Source of the DNA: Litoditis marina
Taxonomy: Eukaryota > Nematoda > Chromadorea > Rhabditida > Rhabditidae
Assembly: GCA_964036275.1 (NCBI GenBank)
Contig: OZ038438.1
Coordinates: 16,847,720 to 16,911,719 of the forward strand
Direction of reading: 5' to 3'
DNA length: 64,000 bases
Numbering within the stretch: the first letter of the stretch is position 1; each line of letters opens with the position of its first letter. The position numbers and the translations under genes are program-made. Positions 38,660 through 47,800 of the stretch are shown here, in pieces. The notes under the pieces were generated by a model. That model did not search any database. It was not told the origin of the DNA and saw only the letters and a program-made list of their open reading frames with translations.

Positions 38660-40168
38660 GCAGGAAAGCAAAAAGCAAACGAAAGGGTGAGACTATCGTA
38701 AAAATTTGATCTTAAATCTGGCAGACGATTGCCATTCTCAGCAGACTGAGAGAAGATTAAAGTGAAGAACAATATATTTTGTGTTGAAGAAAAATCCTGC
38801 TACTCAAATATGAAAGGGATGAGCTGATGTTACAGCCAGACAACTGTCCTATAGCACAACTTGAGAGTCGATTGATCTGGTGGCATTTTGTCTATAAGTG
38901 GGAGCGATATAAGTTGTAACTAATGGCAGGGTTGGGGACACGGTAGTAGTTGAGAGATATGGAGGGAGCTTCAACAATCGATGCTGTGATCCAAGTGGCC
39001 GACTGGGGCACCGTGCCTTGAGAGAGCCCAGTGTAACACCCTCGATCAATGGATAACCGGAATCCGCAAACAAATGAGAAGACGCGCGCAGCAGCCATCG
39101 CAAATCGCGAGGGAGCTCTGTCAATCTGAGCTAATGTTTACAGTACTCGTGCACGCTACTACAACTGTATTCTCCCTTCAGTCTAGTACCAGTAGGGCAT
39201 TGCGAGTTAGAACACTCCCAGACAGAAGTGAGATCTTACTCTATCACTCAATTAACCGGGTTCTACACGAAAGAAATACCTAGTAGTTATACTCACTGTG
39301 GTATACAATTTCATATGAGAGCAGTGGCGAGTGCAGCTGTCTCACAAAATATACCGCTACGATTAAACCCCGTGAGGCAACAATTGAGTGATTACGGTGG
39401 CATCAACTACAATACAGCGCTCTACGCATCAGTTTGTGACATTGTCAATCTTCAACCAAATATTCAGTTTCACTCACAATATTACAAGTTAAGTTGTAAT
39501 ACATTTTCCTATCTCCTACTGAGATTCAGAGAAAGTATAGCCCAGTCTTATAACATTAGTTATCTTACTTACGTTTCACCGATTACTTACTTTTCCACAA
39601 GTTAATCTGGCTGGACAAAAAAGAAAACTATTACAAGTTGTGGCATAGGTGAATTAAATTGGTGGCATAGGTGATTGATGAGCATGAGGTCTTTTACTAG
39701 AAAGTTTCATCAACTATTCAAAAATAACAGAAACACCCAGTCTCCAAATGTTTTCACATCTCTCATAAACCTTTTAGAGAATCTAGTTTTCAAAAAGCGT
39801 TGCTGTTTACAAGCAGTGTGAAGCGCAAATTAACATACATCTTTAAAAATGGAATATGAAGAAGAAATGTTGAGCTCAGTTTTGAGTTAGACATCTAAGT
39901 TTTCGTCAGCAACTCTTATGTTTGCAGATGTGGATGGCTGAGAAAAAGTGGTGAAGTGATAATATGAGAGCCTACAATGAGGAGACCATGATCAAGAGCG
40001 AATGAGTGAGGGAATGAGGCTTCGTTGGAGGTCTCCCTCCCTTTGTGCAACCGTGTTCAGCATAAAAACTTTGGTGTACGTGAAGAAAAAGTGAGGAAGG
40101 AAGGTGGCGCGCGCTCCGTAGGCGTGCCATCGGGCGGAGTTCCGCTGTAAAGTTGTTGAGAATTCCAG
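38660..40168. promoter_or_regulatory. Shared intergenic region between the divergent light chain genes
   Basis: About 1.7 kb separates the two start codons and contains no credible coding sequence. In C. elegans the equivalent divergent interval drives both genes in muscle. Only the elements near each gene could be picked out here. Confidence 0.4.
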
Positions 40169-40177
40169 CTAAAATAG
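40169..40177 (+). promoter_or_regulatory. CTAAAATAG, TATA- or MEF2-like site of light chain copy 2
   Basis: CTAAAATAG fits the MEF2 consensus YTAWWWWTAR and could equally serve as a TATA box. It is 71 nt upstream of the ATG at 40,248 and is followed by CCCCCGGCAGGGTGTAAAAG. Confidence 0.4.
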
Positions 40178-40247
40178 ACCCCCGGCAGGGTGTAAAAGCA
40201 GAAGCGCGGCTGGAAAGCTCACTCTCAGCTACTGACAGTCATTCAAC

Positions 40248-41433
40248 ATGGTGAGTTGCATGCCTTCCCTCTGTCATCAAACTGTTTCCAACTTGAGGTT
40301 GTCGTTAAATAGCGTATGTCGTTGTACCTTGAACTAAACTCAACCTTGTTTGCTATTATACTACTACTCTTAATAATTATGAGATGAGATTGAAGAAAAC
40401 TTTGAAGTTCTCAGTGAATTAGTTACTTTAAATGACGTCTTAAAGAGATAAAGTTTGAATGTGGCTTAACTTCGGAAGTGAACTAGTTTGTGTTCAGTCG
40501 AAGGCCGCAAAGAAGAAGTCCTCCAAGAAGCGTTCGGCCTCCGAGGCGACGCAGTTCGACCAGAAGACCATCCAGGAATTCAAGGAGGCCTTCGGAATCA
40601 TGGACCAGAACAAGGACGGAATCATTGACAAGGTAACTAACCAGACACGCCTTACATAGCTATCGATTGATCAGATCTGTTTCCATTTCCACCACTGTCA
40701 TACTGTTTTCAGGGAGACTTGAAAGATCTGTATGCTTCCATGGGACAAATTGCCTCTGACAAGCAGATTGAAGATATGATCAAGGAAGCCCCTGGACCAA
40801 TCAACTTCACCGTATTCCTCACTCTTTTCGGAGAGCGATTGACTGGTGGGTACTTGATGTCAACTTATTATCAACCATATTCCTTACTTTTCTCCAAAAC
40901 TATCCTCAGAGATTGAAATATATATCGGGTTTTCTTGAATAATTCTCAATGTTTGGCTACAAACTGCCTTGTGCTACAACGGATAACATATTCAATGAAC
41001 TCCAATCGAAATAAGTTGCTCATTCTTTTCTTCAATCTCTTTCTTGTAAGTCCATGAGATCAGCTAATGTCCCCCTTCTCAGTTGTAATGATTGTGGTTA
41101 AAGGTACCGACCCCGAGGCCACTATCGTTGGAGCTTTCGCTATGTTCGACAAGAAGGACTGCGGAAAGATCAAGGAGGACGAGTTGCTCAAGATTCTCAC
41201 CAACAAGAGAGGAGAGCCCCTTGAAGAAGACGAGGTCAAGGCCATGTACAAGGTGAGCTACCAAGTCCTAGCCAAGTCCCCCTTTCTCTTTCCCAACTCT
41301 CATGTCTTTCCACGTTCTAACTTCAACCTGTAATTTTCAGGGAAAGCCCCCTATTGAGGGAGGAGAGGTCGACTACAAGGCATTCGCTCATCTCATCACC
41401 ACCGGAGCTCAGGACGAATTGGCCAGCGCCTGA
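40248..41433 (+). CDS. mlc-2: Muscle myosin regulatory light chain, copy 2
   Basis: Five exons, 170 residues: ATG alone at 40248-40250, then 40498-40632, 40713-40845, 41104-41252, 41341-41433. The protein is identical to copy 1 and so has the same role in the thick filament. Introns 2, 3 (258 bp) and 4 are also identical to those of copy 1. The identical tract runs from the first base of exon 2 to the first base of the stop codon (TGA here, TAA in copy 1). The 3' UTR is long and GC-rich (41,434 to about 41,815), unlike that of copy 1, and runs into the end of the opposite-strand SLC17 gene. Codons are strongly biased to C-ending forms (ATC, TTC, GAG, AAG), as in highly expressed genes. Confidence 0.97.
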
Positions 41434-41791
41434 ACCACCACTGCTCACCATCAATTTCAATCCTTATGGGAGCGACGCGAGCGCTACCGTGACATTTTCG
41501 TGCCATTGTTGTGTTTGCCCGCAAGGGCGTTTTCGCGGTCGGATCGCGGTGTTTCGTCTCATTCCGCGCCCCTAATCTCCTCTTTTCCGCCCGCCGTTCA
41601 GTGCTTCGGATAGTTTTGTTTTGTGGCAGGGGTGCTGGCAGTCGTGTGCCGACCTTTCGCGGTCCTAGTCACGGCCGCCAGCTCCCCGCCCTCCGCGATC
41701 CGGCTGCGTACCGCCCGTGCCCTAGACATTTCGTATATCATTTCGTCCATTGTGTTCATATATTTCAATGTTCAGTCTTTTCAACATGTAC

Positions 41792-41797
41792 AATAAA
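41792..41797 (+). terminator. Poly(A) signal for light chain copy 2
   Basis: AATAAA in CAATAAAGCAAG, 358 nt past the TGA stop. It lies only 9 nt from the stop codon of the convergent SLC17 gene on the other strand. Confidence 0.7.
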
Positions 41798-41805
41798 GCA
41801 AGAGA

Positions 41806-44800
41806 TCAATGAAGTTCTCCGATAAACGGTGTTTGATCGGCTGCCCACGACTGCAGTTCTCCAGAAGCCCATCTCCAGAATACAGCACTTCCGATACCAT
41901 AAACGAGGGCGGTTGAGTAGAATATGACGTTCCACTCAGATACCACCTGCAAGCATGACCATCAATTATCTTTAGTTAGGACTTGATGTGCTCTTCAACT
42001 GGTTTTCCGTTGTGAACAACTTGCAAAAGATCAAGCCAGTTACAAAGATAAAAAAGCTTTTTAAAAGCGTTATAAACGCAGAACCAAAAACGTGTTGAGT
42101 AACAAACATACTCCGTTTCTGACGACTATTCCAACTATCAGAGGACAGATAATTCCGGGCAGGGTGGCCAGTGTGTTGGACAACCCCATCAAGTGACCAG
42201 CATACTGCAAATAACGCATTGTACAAAGATTCCTAGTTAACTACATCATCTCAATCTGGTTCACTCTACAGTTACTCAAGGTTCACGTTTACTGGCCTAC
42301 GACAAATACTATCGACACCATGAAATTTCATTCCATTTCTTTTTGGAGCAGTTTCACGAGCTCAAAAGCATAGTTATATGATGTTAAAGCGGGTTCAAAT
42401 TTGGAATATACTAGTTAGACGTCGTTGAGTTTTGATTTCTACTTCAGAGCTGACAAAGCAAGACCTGTGGGGCCAGATCCAAATGATTGACGGAAAATCC
42501 GGCCCAGCAAATGCCGCCAAGTCCAATGGAGATAGACAGAAAAGCGACCAGCAGATTCTGAGAAGACGTGGTCGACGCGAGCACCAGAAAAACAGCCTGA
42601 CCGAGAAAACCTGAAAATGAGAATCTGCTTCACAGATGACAGTCACCTACTTGTCATATCTCACTATTGACCTGTCATCAATATTAAATGACTGCCAGAT
42701 AATGAACGCAGAAAGTTCAAATGTTAATCGACATTTTCTTTTGAGTTGGATTCAATTGGATTTCGAACCCTTTTTATACTCTCGACCAAAGACCGCAACA
42801 TGTTCAAAATCTTGAAACCATCTAATTTCGATTAATTAATGTGCTTCAATGTTTGCAGATCGCAACCCTTCTTATATAAAATCTCTGTAGAACAATTAAA
42901 ACCTCTCCCTACCAGCCGTGCAGAAGCGTTTCCGGACCGTGAGCGTATCGATGTTTCTTTCCTTTCTCAGATAGTCAGACAATTGTCCTGCCCAGATTAA
43001 TGTTCCACCCATGATAAGGTACGGTAGTCCAGCAACGAAACCAGCCTTCAATTTTTATGGGATATTTCTTGTGACCTTACCAGAACATACCAACAAAGCT
43101 TACTTAAATGATTTGAGACAATTAGAGCTTGTTACTTAAAAGTTCCTCTCTTTTCGCTCTCTCTCTCTCTTTCTCTCTCTCTCTCTTTCTCTGCCTATTC
43201 TACACTATCTCTCTGATCCTGTATATCGGCCAACTCGAAATGAGAGGGCAAACAGAAATCCTCGCATTCTGGGTAGTGTTGGCATTACGTAGGACTGTCA
43301 AGAGATGGGGGTGTAATTGCGAAAAGATACAAACGAGAGTCGAGGGGAATGTGTTCTCCTCTCGCCCCTGCGTACATTGGGAGTTACATTAAACAGATAA
43401 TAAATACATTCCTCATTGATAACCTAACAGAACATTGGTATTAAGGACTGTAGTTAACAACGAAACTGACAAACGTTAAACGACCGATGGAACTAATTAT
43501 AAATACTAGCACTCTGTTCTAATTGTATTTAAGAGATTGCACCTCAAACCCAGACACCAACCTTCTCCAAATCATAGTTAGCCAGATCCTTGAGAATGCG
43601 AGGCAGCTGGGTGAGCATGGTATAGAATCCCCAGTTCTGACAGAAATGCGCGGTCATCACAGCCCAAACCGCCTTACTTTTCAGCATTTCTCGCCATGGA
43701 ACTACCTGAAAGATGTTCACCTACAGTGAGTGCCACGTTTATAAGTTTCGGTCTCTCGCTGGAATTGAACCTGCGAGCAAAAGTTTCGTAGCAGGGCGCC
43801 AATCACTGCGCTATAAGAGCACACAACGGGTAGGCTTCGGAATCGAAGACATGTGTGCGTACACAGCGGAAAGTGAGATATACAGTACCCTCTCGCCTTT
43901 CCGTTGGTAACGACTATAGAGCACAAAGAAGAGTCATTTCGAACTAATACCTTTTTGCTGTTGTTACAACTCGATCATTCCACGCCCAAGTTCGGTATTT
44001 TACCCAAAACTCTTCGATCAATAAGCTCTCCATCAGTAGTCGTGCAACCTGACCTCCTACGTACTTTATGACGTGTTTTGTAAGCTACCTCTGTAGTTAT
44101 CGTTGTAACGTGTGCCGCAGTTTTCACACATGTGTTTTTGTGAAGGGTGGCAGGTGCGTGCTGCATTCGCCTCGAAAAGTGTAAAGCATCTATAGATCCG
44201 CAAAACGGGGACAAGCTATACGCAAAGTGACCTACAACGAACGCTGTGCAATCTAAAGGGGTCGGTTCAGAAAAATCGCATGTTTCTCTAAAACGCTAAT
44301 ATAATTATGGTTGTCATGTACAAATAGACCGAAATATACTGTATACCTAACGGTTTACTGTGTTATACGTCAAAATGCTTAAATTCGGAGCAAAGTCCTG
44401 TTGATAACTGGGTTGAAGTAGTTTAGCAGGGGGTCTTTGGTTATTGACTTGTTTGATATTACTCTGAGGCATTCATTTTGAAGATTTTCAGTCGGTTTTT
44501 CTGTCGGTGGCAGATACAGTTCAAAGACCAGATAGGATCGATAGATTTTAAAAGTTTCAAGTTTCTGTTCCAAATGATTGATAATTCAATATGTGAGAAA
44601 AACATACATATTGATTGTGACTGATTGCGTCCCTTTCTAACAATGTCAGCTCGTCTGTCGTGATTTCGGGATCCTGGTTCGGGCAATCAAATACTCGTTT
44701 AGTCCAAACGGCACACCAAAGTAAACCAAGAAGACCTGAAACAGTAGAGTGTCACGTACGATAAACAAGTATTTCTCGTTGTTAGTTGTTCCTTGGAGTC

Positions 44801-47800
44801 TTCAAAATCTAGTTGAAATTCTGGCAACTTGGAATGACCGACTAACAACCTTACTAAAAACCACACAATCCCCTACTTATTGAATACACTAGCAACATAT
44901 CAATTCCCCACAATCCTGTTCGTAGTGTTCATTAACTATTTGAGTAGAGTAGGATTCAAAGCTTGCTTAAATCTAGTCTGATAGAAGAAGCATCATGACA
45001 AAGTATGACTGTGCCCAATTATTTGATCGTATCGACCAGTTCGTGACCAACTTCTTAAGTTTAACATTACAGGAACGTGGCGGCTAGTACAGTACGTTAG
45101 CCCCGTTGCTAAACGGCTAGTAGCGGTTAGATCGAAGGGCTATCAACCGATTAATAGCGGCTTAGTCGATAATTAATATCTGTGATATTCTATAGTTCAG
45201 CTGAAAAATGATGTTTTCATGACACTTTCCTATGGTAGCTCTAATCAACGTGAAGAGAGCGGCCCTCGCCTACTGTATCTTCAATCTTTGCTGTGCCCAA
45301 ACACTTGTTCTGAGTATTTCAGTCCAGGAGGAAAGGCCGTTTATTTTAGCGTTAGCGCATGCTAAATGTTCTCAAGTTGGTTTTACCGCATTAAATTTGG
45401 CACCATCACAAATCTTACCGAAAAAGTAGAAAATGGCTGGCCAACCAAGATGCTCTCCTATGATAGCAGACACAGGCATCGAAAACACTGTGCCAAAGTA
45501 TGAGCCGGAAAAGGCGAAAGTAGCCAATTTGGTTTTCTCCAGAACGGGAGCCCAGTGGCTCCACATCACGTGCATTGCCGGATAGGTGACACCCTAAAAT
45601 TAGGTGGAATATGAGACAACGCATAGTTAGCCAGGTTGTCGCACTCTTTTCGCACCGTTTTTCATCCTAGAAAAGGCATAATCACAGTTCCAGTGAAATA
45701 ACGTTATCGACTTTTAGGAACAGCCCAAGGAGATAGTACATGAATCTAGACAGTCCGAAACGTGTTGTCCACCAGTAGCAAATTATACGTATGGTAAAGG
45801 TTGTGCAATTGCATCCTTTCTAAGTTCTGCTGACGCTACAGGTTTTTCAAGATTTCGATTTGAACGACACTATTGGAAATCGCGCGGAGCGCGAAGCGCT
45901 CTGCGTGAGTTGTCTTTGGTTTGGCCATTGCGGACTCGTTTTTTCCTTTTAATTAACAAAAATCTTCAAACATATTCTTTTTTTGAAAACTAAAAAGAGA
46001 GAACGTTAGAGAATCACGAATTGAACATTGTGTGAAAATTTCAGCCAAATCGGATTATTTTCGCCTGAGTTATGGTTTCGTGTCATTGTTGAAAAGTTCC
46101 GCCGTAATTCGTCCCTCGTCCCTCCTCCCTCGTCCCTCACGGAATTCTGTCCGCATCGTAGTGGAAAAACTACTGAACCAATTTGACTGAAATTTGAAAC
46201 ATCTATTCTATGGCAAAAGTTAGCTCGTCGCGCCAAGTATGAAATGTATATGTAATCTCTGGCGCCGGGCGCGGGCGCCAATAGGCGCCAAAAACGACTA
46301 TTGGAAATACTATCGAACCGATTTAGCTGAAATTTGAAACATGAGTTCTAATGCAAAATTTAGCCCGCCGCGCCAAATATGAGATGTATAGCTCCTCATT
46401 GGCGCCGGGCGCGGGCGCCAATAGGCGCAAAAAACCACTATTTGAAAAACTATCGAACCGATTTAGCTGAAATTTGAAACATGAGTTATAATGCAAAAGT
46501 TAGCCCGTCGCGCCAAATATGAGATGGATACATCATCATTGGCGCCCGGCGCTGGCGCCAATAGGCGCCAAAAACGGCGAAACACTATTTATCATCAACT
46601 AAAATGTTGAACACTAATAGAAATTGAATATTTTGGTGGAAAGTGTGAAAGTCTTTTTCCAAAACTGAAATTTCTCTTCTGGCGCTCGCACCAGGCGCCA
46701 GATGGCGCCAAAACCCAAACTCACGACAGCGTCAATGGAATTGTCTGAAATTCGGTACACTAAATAACTATCACATGGCAAGTAAGATGCTCAATCTGAA
46801 AATCAAGAAAAGTTCTGTTGGCACTGTGCGCTGGCGCCAATTGGCGCCAAAGTTGGAAAAATTTCAGTTATCGTCAATCAAACTGTTTCAAGTTAACAGA
46901 TATTGAATATTCCAATGTGAAATAAAGATCCACAAATTCAAAATCGAATTTTATCGTCTGGCTCGGAACAGACGCCAAATGGCGCCAAAACAAAAACACA
47001 CGAAACTGACAATTGAATAGTTTGAATATTGCTCCAATCAGTAATTGACACATGTAGTGTGTACTGGTAGCTCAAAAACCTAGAAAATTTCGTTTCGTCC
47101 TGGCGCCAGACGCGTGTGTCAATTGACACAGGAATGAAAAAAAAGTTTCAACGAAGGTTTTTGATGTGGTATTGGAAATAATGGCTATATTGTAAGTGAG
47201 TTGGTGTCTCTAATTGTAGATTTGTCAATGGCGCCAATCCCCATCGCTTATCGCCGCTAAAAGCGGTGTACATGTCAATCGGAACGTTTAGCGTTTTTGT
47301 TCAGTTGTTGATAGTCACAGAGCCAGTAACCTGCGTTATATTAGAACATCAGCAATTTTATGGTCTGCATTCGGCTTCGTGCACACACAAAACTGAGATT
47401 TCCATAATAATATAATGAGTTCACAAGATCCACTCTGTGAATAGGCAACATATGAAGTTGTAGGAGTACAACTAGCAAAAAAAGGACAATTAGTAAAAAG
47501 TGGGGGAACCAACAAATGTGTGAGTTGTGTTTGGTTCGACCTCGATATCAGCAAAAAGTGAACGATACGAATTGCTGTGATACTGTAGCAGAAGTATTCT
47601 GCAAAAATAGAACAATACAAATGTTGCACAATGGTTCACAACGCACGCATGTCGTCAAAGTACACATGAATTACCCTTCGGCAATTTCTGAAATATCATG
47701 CGTGCGTTGTGAACCATTGTGCAACATTTGTATTGTTCTATTTTTGCAGAATACTTCTGCTACAGTATCACAGCAATTCGTATCGTTCACTTTTTGCTGA

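Noticed and set aside
46158..46575. Regular repeats that might be read as a CRISPR array
   Set aside because: Units are about 140 bp, contiguous and diverging, without spacers, and sit in a eukaryotic intron.
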